Origin: Photorhabdus bodei | GTDB taxonomy: Bacteria; Pseudomonadota; Gammaproteobacteria; Enterobacterales; Enterobacteriaceae | Direction: 5' to 3' | Assembly: GCF_003287735.1 (NCBI RefSeq) | Contig: NZ_NSCM01000003.1 | Span: forward strand, 62,001 to 126,000 | Length of the DNA stretch: 64,000 bases | Shown: piece after piece, positions 23,300 to 33,620 of the stretch | Position numbering within the stretch: the first letter of the stretch is position 1 | Layout: every line of letters begins with the position of its first letter | Position numbers and translations under genes: made by a program | The notes under the pieces: generated by a model | Told to the model about the DNA's origin: nothing | The model's input: only the letters and a program-made list of their open reading frames with translations | Database searches by the model: none

Positions 23300-25038
23300 A
23301 ATTCAGATCCTAACCCGATGTAAAACTGGATATTACGGGATTCTGAATCCCCTATTGGTCTGGCAAGGTCAAATTTAATGGGTCCGACCGGAGAAGCCCA
23401 ACGCACACCAACACCCACGCCGGTTTTAAAATTGCTCTTTCTAATGTCATTAATGGCTTCACCGGTATCAACAAAAACAGCACTCCACCAATTACCCGTT
23501 ACGTTATATTGGTACTCAAGTGAACCCACAACCAGTGCGGATGCACCGGTCAATTTTCCTTTATCGTCTTTAGGGGAAATTTTCTGATATCTGTAACCAC
23601 GAACACTGTGATCACCACCAGCGAAAAAGCGTAAGTCGGGTGGAACCTTCTCGAATGCATTGGTTTCTATCCAACCCAAATTACCCCGAGCAACAAAACG
23701 GTGATTATCCCAATAAGTTCTGATCCAAACGTTTTGCGCCTGTAACACCAAGAAATCAACATCAGAACCCCAAAAAGTATCAGAGATATCAATAGAATAG
23801 CGCTGGCTATCGCCCCAATAAGGCATCGTTCCTCCACGCTGGCGGATACGGCTGACGTTCGCCCCTGGGTACAATAACATTGCCGTATTGGTGACATTAG
23901 CCTGAGTAAAGTGGCTGAGACTCCAACGCATATTGATCCCATACTGCCAACCCGTTGAAAGATCCCAATTACGGGAAAGATTCACTGTCGCGGTATCTGA
24001 TACGGTATCGTTGATATCTTTACGCTTATACCCCGTCTGCAATGCGTAATATTGCTCTAACGGATTCATCTTCAGCGGCATTTTATAGGTAGCATCAATA
24101 ACCTGTTCAGGTGCAGAAAGGTTGATGCTGGTGCTAAGGCTGTGTCCACGGGAATTAAGCCACGGTTTTGTCCATTTCGCCTTTACCCGTGGCCCTACAT
24201 CAGATCCATAACCCCCACCCAGTTCAACATAGTTTTTGGAACGTGGAGTTAATACCGCTTCAAGAGGAAGCATTCCGTCACCATTTTTTCTAGCGGTATT
24301 AAAATCCGGTGAGACTACTGCTGAATTAAACCAGCCAGTTTCTGCTAACCGCCGATTCAATTCGGCCAATTGTTCAGAGGTATAAAAATCCCCTTCTTCG
24401 AATGGAACTAGATGATTCAAATAATCTTCGCGGATCTGTGAACCACGATAACGCACCTGACCAAAGTGATAACGCTCACCGCTATTAAAAACAAAGTCCC
24501 AGAATGCCTCATGTCGTTCTTTGGCAACACCCAATTGGCTCTTTTTCATAACCGCGTCAAAATAACCTTTCCTAATAGCGAGTCCGGTCAGAGAACCTTT
24601 AAGGTTTTCATATTCATCATGATTGAGAATCGTTCCTTTCTTTGGGCTTTTGCTTTTAACAAGTTTGGCATAATCTCCATCTGTCTTAGCCCCACCTTCC
24701 AAAACAACATTAACATCGGCAATTCTCACAGGTTCGCCCGCAGTAACTTTTGCCGTTAATACCGAGCGAGCTGGCGGTTTATTTTCCTGATAGGTAAATT
24801 CGATAATAGGTTCATAATAACCAAGCGGGCGCAAGCCTTCACGAATCGCTTTATCTACACGAGATCGAAAACGGCCATCTGGCGCAACTTCGTCAGTGCT
24901 GATAGTGGAGAGATGAATTCGGGCATTTTTTTCCAACTTACCTGTTAATCCTTCTATTTTCAGACGAAGATTAGCACTATGAGCAATGGGAGTTACGATA
25001 GACACACAAAGAAAGCATAAAACGGGGTATCTCGACAC
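23296..25038 (-). CDS. tamA: Outer-membrane assembly factor TamA (Omp85 family)
   Basis: A 580-residue protein with a signal peptide (cleavage near HSANLR, residue 22), three POTRA domains to about residue 265, and a 16-stranded Omp85 barrel. The barrel shows RGYRYQ near 482, the conserved L6-loop motif, and ends in ...[11 protein letters not shown]. Divergent from msrA as in E. coli, and translationally coupled to tamB. Confidence 0.96.
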   Translation of the reverse strand: MSRYPVLCFLCVSIVTPIAHSANLRLKIEGLTGKLEKNARIHLSTISTDEVAPDGRFRSRVDKAIREGLRPLGYYEPIIEFTYQENKPPARSVLTAKVTAGEPVRIADVNVVLEGGAKTDGDYAKLVKSKSPKKGTILNHDEYENLKGSLTGLAIRKGYFDAVMKKSQLGVAKERHEAFWDFVFNSGERYHFGQVRYRGSQIREDYLNHLVPFEEGDFYTSEQLAELNRRLAETGWFNSAVVSPDFNTARKNGDGMLPLEAVLTPRSKNYVELGGGYGSDVGPRVKAKWTKPWLNSRGHSLSTSINLSAPEQVIDATYKMPLKMNPLEQYYALQTGYKRKDINDTVSDTATVNLSRNWDLSTGWQYGINMRWSLSHFTQANVTNTAMLLYPGANVSRIRQRGGTMPYWGDSQRYSIDISDTFWGSDVDFLVLQAQNVWIRTYWDNHRFVARGNLGWIETNAFEKVPPDLRFFAGGDHSVRGYRYQKISPKDDKGKLTGASALVVGSLEYQYNVTGNWWSAVFVDTGEAINDIRKSNFKTGVGVGVRWASPVGPIKFDLARPIGDSESRNIQFYIGLGSEL

Positions 25039-25152
25039 GCGAACTCCTAACCTGATCGGAATAATTTAACTATAATCAATTTATCTTGAGTAAAGTTTAC
25101 AATATATACAATCTATCAATATCTGAAAACTTAATAATTACGGGAGTGAATT

Positions 25153-25800
25153 GTGCCAACTTCAGCTAATAAAAGCCTATCTATTGATCCTCATAGTGCA
25201 TTACCAGGCAGAACTGAGCCACTTAAGGTTTCACCTAACCATGCTGTTACCGATCATACGATAGAACCTGTTCCAGAAAATATGGAAGTTGCCTATTTTG
25301 GCATGGGATGCTTCTGGGGCGTAGAACGCCTATTCTGGCAACAACCTGATATTTACACCACCTCCGCAGGTTATAGCGGCGGTACAACATCGAATCCAAC
25401 TTACGAAGAAGTTTGTAACGGCCTGACCGGACATGCTGAGGTTGTTAGAATTGTTTACGATCCAGCAAAAAACAGCTACGAAAACTTATTAAAACTTTTC
25501 TGGGAAAACCACGATCCAGCTCAAGGGATGCGCCAGGGCGGGGATATTGGCTCTCAGTATCGCTCCGCGATTTATACCGTGTCACCTCAGCAACATGAAT
25601 TGGCATTAGCCAGCCGTGAACGTTTCCAAAAAGCAATGCAACAACAAGGCGATAACCGTCCTATTACAACGGAGATCACAGAAGCGGGGCCATTCTATTT
25701 CGCTGAAGACTATCACCAACAGTATCTATTTAAGAATCCTGAGGGGTATTGCGGGCTAGGCGGTATTGGTGTTTGCCTACCCAAAATGAACAAAAACTAG
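25153..25800 (+). CDS. msrA: Peptide methionine-(S)-S-oxide reductase MsrA
   Basis: A 215-residue repair enzyme. The catalytic Cys is in [13 protein letters not shown] (Cys53), with the resolving cysteines in the C-terminal [13 protein letters not shown]. The start codon is GTG at 25153 behind a GGGAG site; no ATG lies in frame before residue 44. Divergent from tamA. Confidence 0.97.
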   Translation: MPTSANKSLSIDPHSALPGRTEPLKVSPNHAVTDHTIEPVPENMEVAYFGMGCFWGVERLFWQQPDIYTTSAGYSGGTTSNPTYEEVCNGLTGHAEVVRIVYDPAKNSYENLLKLFWENHDPAQGMRQGGDIGSQYRSAIYTVSPQQHELALASRERFQKAMQQQGDNRPITTEITEAGPFYFAEDYHQQYLFKNPEGYCGLGGIGVCLPKMNKN

Positions 25801-25894
25801 CCGCCACATTTAATTAATGTTATAATTACTAAGCTAATCAATAGCTTTCTAAGTGTTTGTTGTCACTTTTTATTTTATATGATTTTTATTGTTT

Positions 25895-25961
25895 CCTCCG
25901 GTGCTTTTCTAATGACAACCTACCCTACCACCGGAGGTAGAACATGGATTCCTTATGCTAA
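25895..25961 (+). promoter_or_regulatory. Leader hairpin and 5-codon upstream ORF before ytfL
   Basis: A perfect 9-bp stem (CCTCCGGTG 25895-25903 with CACCGGAGG 25929-25937, 25-base loop) encloses a strong GGAGG ribosome binding site. Six bases later an ATG at 25944 opens a five-codon frame, Met-Asp-Ser-Leu-Cys-stop, whose stop overlaps the ytfL ATG at 25955. ytfL itself has no well-placed site of its own, so its translation probably depends on coupling to this small frame and on opening of the hairpin. The control signal is unknown. Confidence 0.6.
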
Positions 25962-27286
25962 ATAGTCTCTTAATAGTATTTCTATTGTGCGCGATAAGCG
26001 CCTTTTTTTCGTTATCTGAAATCTCTCTTGCTGCCTCCAGGCGAATCAAACTAAAACTGATGGCAGATGAAGGTAATGTCAACGCAGCCCATGTCCTCAA
26101 ATTACAAGAAGCGCCGGGAATGTTTTTTACCGTGGTGCAAATCGGCCTAAATGCAGTGGCAATTTTGGCAGGTATTGTCGGTGAATCCGCATTCTCTCCT
26201 TCATTGAAAACGTTTTTCATGAAATTTATGCGCCCCGAATGGGCAGACCAGTTGGGCTTTATCTGCTCATTTACCATTGTGACCAGTATATTCATTTTGC
26301 TCGCTGACTTGACACCAAAACGTATCGGCATGATTAAGCCTGAAGCAGTCGCCGTGAAAATCGTTAACCCAATGCGTTTCTGTCTGACAGTTTGTCGTCC
26401 ACTAGTTTGGCTATTTAATGGCCTGTCTGATCTTATCTTTAAGCTCTTTAAAATTCCGACAGCGCGTAATGAAGATATCACATCCGATGATATTTTTGCG
26501 ATTGTGGAAGCAGGGGCTGTTGCTGGTGTGTTGCGTAAACAAGAGCATGAACTGATTGAAAACGTGTTCGAGCTCGAATCCCGCACAGTGCCTTCTGCCA
26601 TGACCTCAAGGGAAAATATCATTTACTTCGATAAGAATGAAAGTGAGGAAAGTATCAAACAATGGGTTTCTAGCCAGCCACATTCCAAGTACCTAATATG
26701 TGATAGAGATATTGATCACGTTATCGGTTATGTGGATTCCAAAGATCTGCTTAACCGTGTCTTAAGTGGTCAAAGCCTAAGCTTCAATAAAGGTGTCCAG
26801 ATCCGCAACGCGCTGATCATTCCAGATACCTTGACACTTTCAGATGCACTGGAAAGTTTTAAAGCAGCGGGTGAAGATTTCGCTATTATCCTGAATGAAT
26901 ATGCGTTGGTAATGGGTGTGATTACCCTTAATGATGTTATGACCACACTAATGGGTGATTTAGTCGACCAAGGACAAGAAGAGCAGATCATCATCCGTGA
27001 CGAAAATTCATGGTTAGTAGAAGGAGGAACACCTATTGATGATGTACAGCGTGTACTGGATATTGATAATTTTCCTGATTCAAGTAACTATGAAACCATT
27101 GCAGGTTTCATGATGTTTCGGTTGCGTAAAATTCCAAAGCGTACTGATTCAGTTAAGTTTGCTGGTTACAAATTTGAAGTTGTCGATATTGATAACTACA
27201 AAATCGATCAGCTATTAGTCACAAAAATCACTGATACTCTCACCACGACACCAACGCAAAACCTGCCTATCAGTGATGATAAATAA
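25955..27286 (+). CDS. ytfL: CNNM/CBS-domain inner-membrane transporter YtfL (PaeA)
   Basis: A 443-residue protein with the CNNM membrane domain (four hydrophobic segments within about residues 1-165), paired CBS domains (about 205-335) and a C-terminal CorC/HlyC domain (NSWLVEGGTPIDDV onward). Very close to E. coli YtfL, which has been proposed as a cadaverine/putrescine exporter (PaeA); older hemolysin labels are misleading. Sits between msrA and ytfK as in E. coli and is preceded by an unusual leader (25895-25961). Confidence 0.93.
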   Translation: MLNSLLIVFLLCAISAFFSLSEISLAASRRIKLKLMADEGNVNAAHVLKLQEAPGMFFTVVQIGLNAVAILAGIVGESAFSPSLKTFFMKFMRPEWADQLGFICSFTIVTSIFILLADLTPKRIGMIKPEAVAVKIVNPMRFCLTVCRPLVWLFNGLSDLIFKLFKIPTARNEDITSDDIFAIVEAGAVAGVLRKQEHELIENVFELESRTVPSAMTSRENIIYFDKNESEESIKQWVSSQPHSKYLICDRDIDHVIGYVDSKDLLNRVLSGQSLSFNKGVQIRNALIIPDTLTLSDALESFKAAGEDFAIILNEYALVMGVITLNDVMTTLMGDLVDQGQEEQIIIRDENSWLVEGGTPIDDVQRVLDIDNFPDSSNYETIAGFMMFRLRKIPKRTDSVKFAGYKFEVVDIDNYKIDQLLVTKITDTLTTTPTQNLPISDDK

Positions 27287-27316
27287 AAACGGCCTATTCT
27301 TGAGCTAAGGCCGTTT
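27287..27316 (+). terminator. Intrinsic terminator after ytfL
   Basis: AAACGGCC/GGCCGTTT stem with a 14-base loop directly after the ytfL stop, between ytfL and the converging ytfK. Confidence 0.75.
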
Positions 27317-27396
27317 AGTATTCTCATGTTAAGCGCCACTTATTGTTATTTTGTGGCGCAGATTACACCAGTATGCACCCGATGCTTTTTCGTTAT

Positions 27397-27603
27397 CTAT
27401 CCTATTTCGGCCTGCAAACGTAGCACTTGCTGATTGACTTCGCTCATTACACTAAAATGGCGCTTATCTCTCACCTTCGGCGGTAAAATTTTGCCGCAAT
27501 CGAATTCAAAAGCCCCCATATCTTTAATGTATAAACGTCCACGGAATAAAGTTTTAACGTAGAGAGCAATTTTCAGTGGGTTATATCGGTGAAAAATTTT
27601 CAT
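27397..27603 (-). CDS. ytfK: YtfK, SpoT-binding stringent-response modulator
   Basis: 68 residues, the same length as E. coli YtfK and very similar throughout ([17 protein letters not shown]..., [24 protein letters not shown]). In E. coli YtfK promotes SpoT-dependent (p)ppGpp accumulation under phosphate or fatty-acid starvation. Divergent from ytfJ, with about 290 bases between. Confidence 0.93.
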   Translation of the reverse strand: MKIFHRYNPLKIALYVKTLFRGRLYIKDMGAFEFDCGKILPPKVRDKRHFSVMSEVNQQVLRLQAEIG

Positions 27604-27893
27604 CTCTGCTTTTTTCCTCCTAAATACTTTTTACGGTTACGTTTGGTGAACCAACTCCATACACCATACCGTTATGTAGAATAATAGACTGAATTTATCC
27701 GATTTTGTTCCCTCCATTTTTAGTTTTATGCACTGAATTTACATAAAATGACAGATATTTAGATATACATAACTATGTAACTTTATCTCTTACTTAATGT
27801 TAAAAATTTGATCTTCTTTAAAGAGATAAATCAGTTAATACCCGCTATGCTAGAGATCCATGCATTGTCACATTAACCTACAAAGGAAAAATT

Positions 27894-28448
27894 ATGATAA
27901 AGAACTTTATGCTATATGCTGCGCTACTTTGTTCTCCTGCTTTAGCATTCGCCCACAACATCACTCTGGAACAACAGGTTCCTGCGATCAGTGTTTCTGA
28001 TAAAGGTGAGTTGTTACTCAACAATAACAAGTTTAGCTACCAAAATTGGGATAGTGGAAAACTGATTGGTAAAGTGAGAGTCATACAACATATTGCAGGT
28101 CGTAGTGCAGCTAAAGAGATGAATGCTCCACTGATAGAAGAAATAAAACGCGCTGATTTTTCAAAAGAAAAATACCAAACAACCACCATCATCAATATCA
28201 ATGATGCAATATTCGGCACTGGACCATTTGTCCGCAGCAGTATTGAAGATAGCAAAAGAGAGTTTCCGTGGTCTCAGTTTATCGCTGACAGCAACGGTGT
28301 GGTCAAAAAAGCTTGGCAGTTGGAAGCTAAAAGTTCTGCCATTATTGTCCTGGACAAAAATGGCGTAGCGAAGTTTACCAAAGAAGGTGCGTTAAACGGT
28401 AGTGAAATCAAACAGGTCATTGAATTAGTCCGTAAGGAACTACAGTAA
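27894..28448 (+). CDS. ytfJ: Periplasmic protein YtfJ
   Basis: 184 residues with a cleavable signal peptide (MIKNFMLYAALLCSPALAFA, cleavage after Ala20). The mature part has the thioredoxin-like YtfJ family pattern (LIGKVRVIQHIAGR near 58, VVKKAWQLEAKSSAIIVLDKNG near 142). Function in E. coli is not established. AAAGGA site before the ATG at 27894. Gene order ytfL-ytfK-ytfJ-cysQ is the enteric one. Confidence 0.92.
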   Translation: MIKNFMLYAALLCSPALAFAHNITLEQQVPAISVSDKGELLLNNNKFSYQNWDSGKLIGKVRVIQHIAGRSAAKEMNAPLIEEIKRADFSKEKYQTTTIININDAIFGTGPFVRSSIEDSKREFPWSQFIADSNGVVKKAWQLEAKSSAIIVLDKNGVAKFTKEGALNGSEIKQVIELVRKELQ

Positions 28449-28544
28449 AAACATCCGTGGTGATAACGACTTACAGGTATGTTTTCGTTTGCCCTTATCA
28501 CCACAATTCCGCTGAAAAACAAATCTACTAGAAAACAACCACGA

Positions 28545-29288
28545 TTAAAAAATCGTTACTCTAAATCCCGGATTCAGGAATGATTCACGAGGCGTATAAT
28601 CTAGCGTCTGGCCTTTCCAGTTGGTCACGTGAGCACCAGCAGCAATGGCTATAGCATGACCCGCCGCAGTATCCCAGATATGAGTGGGTCCAAAGCGAGG
28701 ATAAAGTTGCGCTTTTCCTTCAGCCACCAAACAGAACTTCAGTGAAGACCCCACAGAAACCGTCTGATGTTCACCTAGCTGATTGAGATAATCTTCTAAT
28801 TCTGTATCCATATGAGAGCGGCTAACGACGACCATTGGTGGATTAGCATCACGAATCTTAATCGGCAAACATTGACCTCCACAGACTTTTTTCCATGCCT
28901 GCCGCCCTTGCCCGGAATAAAGCGTATCCTGCACAGGAGCATATATCACTCCCATCACAGGAACGCCCTCATCAATCAAGGCGATATTAACCGTAAATTC
29001 ACCATTACGATTAATAAATTCCTTGGTACCATCCAGAGGATCAACTAACCAATAGCGCTTCCAATCACGCCTCTCTTCCCAATTAGGAAGCTCTTCTTCC
29101 GACAACAGTGGAATTTCCGGAGCGATACGGGATAATCCGGCTTTAATTATTTTATGAGCCACAATATCAGCCATAGTCACCGGTGAATCATCTTGCTTAT
29201 GATCAACTTTCAGGGGATGTTCATCCTGATAAATTGTCATAATAGCCGCACCAGCTTCCTGAGCCAGTTGGCAGATTTGTTCTAGCAT
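28545..29288 (-). CDS. cysQ: 3'(2'),5'-bisphosphate nucleotidase CysQ
   Basis: 247 residues of the inositol-monophosphatase fold. Metal-binding motifs are LLSEEE near residue 63, [11 protein letters not shown] near 84 and the C-terminal WDTAAGHAI near 205. It hydrolyses 3'-phosphoadenosine 5'-phosphate arising from sulfate assimilation. ATG at 29288; a GTG one codon upstream is not needed. It is the last gene of the conserved string before the accessory region. Confidence 0.96.
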   Translation of the reverse strand: MLEQICQLAQEAGAAIMTIYQDEHPLKVDHKQDDSPVTMADIVAHKIIKAGLSRIAPEIPLLSEEELPNWEERRDWKRYWLVDPLDGTKEFINRNGEFTVNIALIDEGVPVMGVIYAPVQDTLYSGQGRQAWKKVCGGQCLPIKIRDANPPMVVVSRSHMDTELEDYLNQLGEHQTVSVGSSLKFCLVAEGKAQLYPRFGPTHIWDTAAGHAIAIAAGAHVTNWKGQTLDYTPRESFLNPGFRVTIF

Positions 29289-29548
29289 CACACACCTCTG
29301 CGGTTAGTCATCTGTTATCATTTTAGACTATATTACCAATTGATCTTTTTATTGGAACGGTAAGAATTTTATTACCCTTCTTAAAACAAAAACAACTGGA
29401 TATACCTGCTCAAGTTACTGACAATCTGATGCAATCGCTGTGATCTTCATGTTCTCACCAAGCACTTTTGTCCAATATGATTCCGTCATCTAACCCGTTG
29501 TACCACCAACAATTCATTCCTTTAAGTTAAGCATTAAAAAACTTTGCG

Positions 29549-30922
29549 TTAATACCCGCGACTTCGTTGTAAACCCTGGCACACCACAAGCGCCACTAAA
29601 GACAACATGGCAGCTATCAGTAACGCCATAGCTTCCGAGATATAAATAACAGGCTTCCCACTGTGTTGCGTCAACAATGAAAAAAAAGCGACTCCTGCGG
29701 CAAACCCGGTTTGACGCAACGTGCTAGTAAGGGCTGCCGCCAATCCTGAATTTTCAGGAGCAACATTGTCCATCACCAGCCTTGCCATCAATGGATTAAG
29801 CACCGCTGCCCCTGTACCTAACAGCAACAATCCAACCCCCAACAACCAAACATTCCCATCAACAACCGGACTAAAGATACCAGCCAACAGCACCAATCCA
29901 ACCGTTAACATCAGGAATCCCTCGGTAGCTTGAAGATTGAAACGCTCGGCAATCCTCAATAAAGGTACCAAGGTTAACGGCAAAGAAAGCAATAGCATTG
30001 TCATAACCAGATACAATGCACCAAAGCCCAATTTCACCGCGAAATATTGCGGCAACACCACAAATAAGCTCCAATAGGCGATAGAAAAAATAATCGGCAG
30101 AACCAATGAGATAAGAAAGGCACCATTTTTAAGCTCAGGTAAACGTGTGAAACTACGTGCAGAAAAATGGTGACACAGCCAAACGCTTACTGCCCCCAGA
30201 ATAAGCAGCGTTGCCTTGATGATAGTGCCATTTTGGCTCGGAAGCATTTGATCGATATATTGATACATGGTGACCAACAGCAGAATTGCCGTCACTGGTA
30301 AGGTACTAAATAACGAAACACGGCTTAACGTCCCACCGGCAGACAAGGTGCGGCCTTTTCTTTTCAACATCAAGAATACAACCAGCCCCCCTAAAGGCAA
30401 GTTGAGCAACAATATCCATGACCAATCTAACGTCCTGATTATCAAGCCCCCCAGAGGTGGCCCCAAAGAAAAACTGAGCCCAAGTATCATTGACCAGGTT
30501 TTGAAAACCTGTGAACGATTACCACTTCCCACTGGAAACAAGAGATTCAGCAGTGCCATCGCCGCTGTATTCAAAAAAGCGGCGGCAATGCCTTGAATTA
30601 AACGAACAAAAGTAAAACTGCCAAGAGAAACACAACTAACGGACATATAAGAAGCAACAACGAACACCAACAAGGCGGAAATCAGTGTTCTCATGGCTCC
30701 CAGACGATCAGTGATTATTCCGGCTGGTAATAGGAAAGCGGCAAAGCCTGCTGTATAAGAAATGCTGAGCCATGCTCCTTCTTTAACACCAAAACCAAGT
30801 TCAGTCGCGATCACCGGGATAGCAATCCCTAAGCCAGTTGTATCAAAACCAATCATAAAGGTGACGATCATGATGGCGATAAATATAGCTCTGTATTTCG
30901 TATCTTGATTAGAAGAATTCAT
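29549..30922 (-). CDS. MFS drug/metabolite exporter, DHA2-type
   Basis: 457 residues, almost entirely hydrophobic, with about 14 predicted membrane segments. The DHA2 signature FDTTGLGIAIPVIATEL is in the first helix (about residue 25) and the MFS motif A equivalent GIITDRLGAMRTL near 63. The inner-membrane location and likely efflux role follow from the family; substrate unknown. It lies 124 bases downstream of the HemB-like gene on the same strand and is not in the enteric core order, so it probably exports the product made by the neighbouring accessory genes. Confidence 0.85.
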   Translation of the reverse strand: MNSSNQDTKYRAIFIAIMIVTFMIGFDTTGLGIAIPVIATELGFGVKEGAWLSISYTAGFAAFLLPAGIITDRLGAMRTLISALLVFVVASYMSVSCVSLGSFTFVRLIQGIAAAFLNTAAMALLNLLFPVGSGNRSQVFKTWSMILGLSFSLGPPLGGLIIRTLDWSWILLLNLPLGGLVVFLMLKRKGRTLSAGGTLSRVSLFSTLPVTAILLLVTMYQYIDQMLPSQNGTIIKATLLILGAVSVWLCHHFSARSFTRLPELKNGAFLISLVLPIIFSIAYWSLFVVLPQYFAVKLGFGALYLVMTMLLLSLPLTLVPLLRIAERFNLQATEGFLMLTVGLVLLAGIFSPVVDGNVWLLGVGLLLLGTGAAVLNPLMARLVMDNVAPENSGLAAALTSTLRQTGFAAGVAFFSLLTQHSGKPVIYISEAMALLIAAMLSLVALVVCQGLQRSRGY

Positions 30923-31046
30923 ATAGCCCTATAATGTGAGAGGGTGAATAATAGCCACGCTTTTCCATACATAATTAATGTTTCAGACAACAATAATTCA
31001 GGGATCACTATCATCTGAAACATATGACAATATCGTGTCAATTTAC

Positions 31047-32150
31047 CTAAGCAAGAATTGAACCTTCAAGATATTTGACCACATTGCGATCAATCAAGCA
31101 TTCACACTGTTCATCCATCACACTAAGCGCTGTTATCCACATTTCCTCCATACGTGCCCTTGCCATCTCAGGACCCTTTTCATGCGCCAATAGTGCTAAC
31201 ATGTAAGTTGTGCCAGAAACCGTATAACCAGCCATTTTGATTCGGGAACATTTCAGTGATAGCTCAAGAGGAGATGCATTCATTTCCGCCAGGCTTTTGG
31301 CAACAAAGGCGTTTTTCTGGGCCATATCCTTAACATCGGGAGAATTCAAAAATTGTTTGCAGGCAATTTCATTCTTAATCAGGTAACGCAATGAGCTCAT
31401 CAGATGGAAACTTTCCATCGGTTTAATCACCGAGACATCAGTACCATGCCAAATATCGAGGAGTGCCCACAGATCCATCTCTTTGACATTACCTTGCATG
31501 ATTTTCTGGCCGGTATTATGGCCTACAGCATCCAAATAAACATAGGCAGTGCTGGTCTCACTATTTTGGGAGAACGAATAAATTTTCGTATAATCCCCCG
31601 CTTTACTGATCCCCTTTTTCGTCAACATCACCTCCTCTGGTAAACGCCCCAACGTAACCACTCCATGAACATGATTACGCGAAAGGATAAAACCCACTTT
31701 TTCCAGTAAATTATGAGTCTGTTCCTTATCAAAATTACCGTTATTATCCCGCACACCCCATTGCCCATCCTCTGTTAACGCCAGACCAAAAGGATCGACA
31801 ATCATCTTTACTGGCACGGAACCAATCGAAGTCAATATATTTTGCAGTGTTTCTTCAAATAATATTAAGCCCGCTTCAATATTATTATTTCTATTTGCCG
31901 ACGAGATAAATCTTAGAGAAATATATTCTACTCCGAGTGTATTAGCGTGAATTATTCGGTTGACAGCGCTACGCCAACCATAAGCAAAATAACCAGGTAT
32001 CCCCTTTGTCGGATTACTTTCTTCTTCTCCCAGATCAATACTAACATCAATGGCTTGTGCCATTCTTTTCGGGGAAATTCGGTATAGACTTTCAGAATTA
32101 ATACGACGAGAAAAATAGGGTGTTAATGGCGATATTTCAATTGCATTCAT
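31047..32150 (-). CDS. Degenerate porphobilinogen-synthase (HemB)-like protein
   Basis: 367 residues from the ATG at 32150, which has an AAGGA site (the frame opens 20 codons earlier). Fold-level similarity to HemB, especially the Mg-type: VKMIVDPFGLALTEDGQWG matches the DPFTTHGQDG loop, and AGYTVSGTTYML matches the YQVSGEY block. The Schiff-base lysine of the MVKP motif is kept (SVIKP, Lys243), but the partner lysine of YSxKYAS is lost (YSFSQNSETS, 191-200), and there are no zinc cysteines. It is therefore unlikely to make porphobilinogen. Accessory gene beside an exporter and near a biosynthetic cluster; a new reaction is possible. Confidence 0.7.
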   Translation of the reverse strand: MNAIEISPLTPYFSRRINSESLYRISPKRMAQAIDVSIDLGEEESNPTKGIPGYFAYGWRSAVNRIIHANTLGVEYISLRFISSANRNNNIEAGLILFEETLQNILTSIGSVPVKMIVDPFGLALTEDGQWGVRDNNGNFDKEQTHNLLEKVGFILSRNHVHGVVTLGRLPEEVMLTKKGISKAGDYTKIYSFSQNSETSTAYVYLDAVGHNTGQKIMQGNVKEMDLWALLDIWHGTDVSVIKPMESFHLMSSLRYLIKNEIACKQFLNSPDVKDMAQKNAFVAKSLAEMNASPLELSLKCSRIKMAGYTVSGTTYMLALLAHEKGPEMARARMEEMWITALSVMDEQCECLIDRNVVKYLEGSILA

Positions 32151-32729
32151 TTTCATTTCCTTTATATCAAGATAACATTCCTGGCTTATTAATCCGCCAG
32201 ACCTTTTCATAATCGTTGATGCAATGAATTATCCATACTATTCTTCAATATATTTAATAAATCAACATTATCTTTATAATAAAAACAAACAAAACATTGT
32301 TTATTTGTCATTAAAGTTATTAGAAATAAAAAATACTTTAAAATGCTGACACTCAGACAAAGGTAAAAGTAAACAAGTGTTAACAAGGGAAAGGAGAAAG
32401 TGGAACCCAGACTTGCCAGTACGAAACAGCACTATGATCACGATTAAGATCAGAAAGAACCCAAAGGCTGGTGGCAACAACACGGAATATCAGGAAAATA
32501 GCGTTACCAATAGCATTACCATCTATTTTTTAGGTAAAAGCGAAAACTGGCCAAGCCAAAAAACCTATTTTAAAGAAACAACCTAGGCATTGAGAAAAAG
32601 CCAGTTCATCGGCAACATCCTAGCTGAAATTTTCGATGGTTTGAAAATATCCCCCATTTTTCAAATGGGTTTGTCAGTAGTCTGAGACGGATATACCGGC
32701 TATTTTTTAATCCTACTTCTAGATAAAAC
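32151..32729. other. Non-coding stretch between the HemB-like gene and fklB
   Basis: About 580 AT-rich bases. It should hold the promoter of the HemB-like gene near 32200-32300. Near 32587-32683 a plus-strand frame after a TAG codes for a short hydrophobic stretch (…FIGNILAEIFDGLK…) that could be a transposase tail, but I cannot confirm it. A CCCATTT/AAATGGG hairpin at 32652-32668 may terminate fklB transcription. Confidence 0.4.
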
Positions 32730-33350
32730 TTACAGAATATCCAACAATTCCACCTCGAAAATCAGAGTGCTATATGGGGGAATCGATGCACCAGCACCAC
32801 GCTCGCCATAAGCCAAATTATAAGGGATATAAAGTTCCCATTTAGAACCGACAGGCATCAACGTCAATGCTTCAATCCATCCAGCAATCACCCCATTTAC
32901 AGGAAATTCAGCCGGTTCACCACGCTGTACTGAGCTGTCAAACACGGTGCCATCAATCAGACGACCCGTATAATGAACACGCACGTGGTCAGTATGGGCA
33001 GGAATTGCACCATCACCCTGTTTTAGTACAGAGAACTGTAAACCAGATTCTGTCGTGCTTATACCGTCACGCTGAGCGTTTTCTGCCAGAAACTTCTGAC
33101 CCTCTTCTGCCATAGCTTGCTGACGTTCACGACGCACACCATCTGCACGTTCATGCATTTCACGTAAGGCTCGATGCAATATATCGACCGGCACCGCTGG
33201 AGAATGATTTTCCAGCGCATCACATAACCCCGCTAACAACGCTTCAGGTTCCAGACCTTGCAGGCCAGACTCCAGTAATTGCTGACCAACCTGCAAGCCA
33301 ACCCCATAACTAGCTTGTGCTTCGATAGAGTCAAAAGAAAGTTTTGCCAT
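32730..33350 (-). CDS. fklB: FKBP-type peptidyl-prolyl cis-trans isomerase FklB (FKBP22)
   Basis: 206 residues, the E. coli FKBP22 length. N-terminal dimerisation helices ([20 protein letters not shown]) and a C-terminal FKBP domain ([18 protein letters not shown] near 117, [26 protein letters not shown] at the end). ATG at 33350 is preferred over an opening six codons earlier. In E. coli fklB lies near rplI and cycA; here accessory genes are inserted on both sides of it. Confidence 0.95.
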   Translation of the reverse strand: MAKLSFDSIEAQASYGVGLQVGQQLLESGLQGLEPEALLAGLCDALENHSPAVPVDILHRALREMHERADGVRRERQQAMAEEGQKFLAENAQRDGISTTESGLQFSVLKQGDGAIPAHTDHVRVHYTGRLIDGTVFDSSVQRGEPAEFPVNGVIAGWIEALTLMPVGSKWELYIPYNLAYGERGAGASIPPYSTLIFEVELLDIL

Positions 33351-33620
33351 GAAAATACCTGTGATCAAATTAAATTAGACCTGCAAGCATAACAGCGCTA
33401 TGCAGCAGGGTAAACCGAAGATGTCACCAGGAAAATACATGTCGCCCAAATATATAAGAGCTAATAATAGATATAATTCTAAGTAGCATATTTATTTCTT
33501 AAAGGTTACAATATAAAAATTCAATTTTTAAAAATTTTTACTCATAATTGATTATATGAATAAAATATTTTTTATATAAAATTAATTTTATTGCAAATAT
33601 TATATAATGAGGAAAATCTT
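33351..33620. promoter_or_regulatory. fklB / luxR-type divergent promoter region
   Basis: Very AT-rich region between the divergent fklB and LuxR-type genes, with long A and T tracts (33500-33610) that could favour H-NS binding. I found no convincing 20-bp lux-box palindrome. Confidence 0.4.

Noticed and set aside
32377-32683. Short frames and a possible transposase tail near 32587-32683
   Set aside because: The peptide …NILAEIFDGLK… is suggestive, but there are no catalytic residues, no inverted ends and no second match in the window.
33351-33620. A lux box upstream of the LuxR-type gene
   Set aside because: Only A/T tracts and imperfect palindromes are present; no 20-bp dyad near the consensus.
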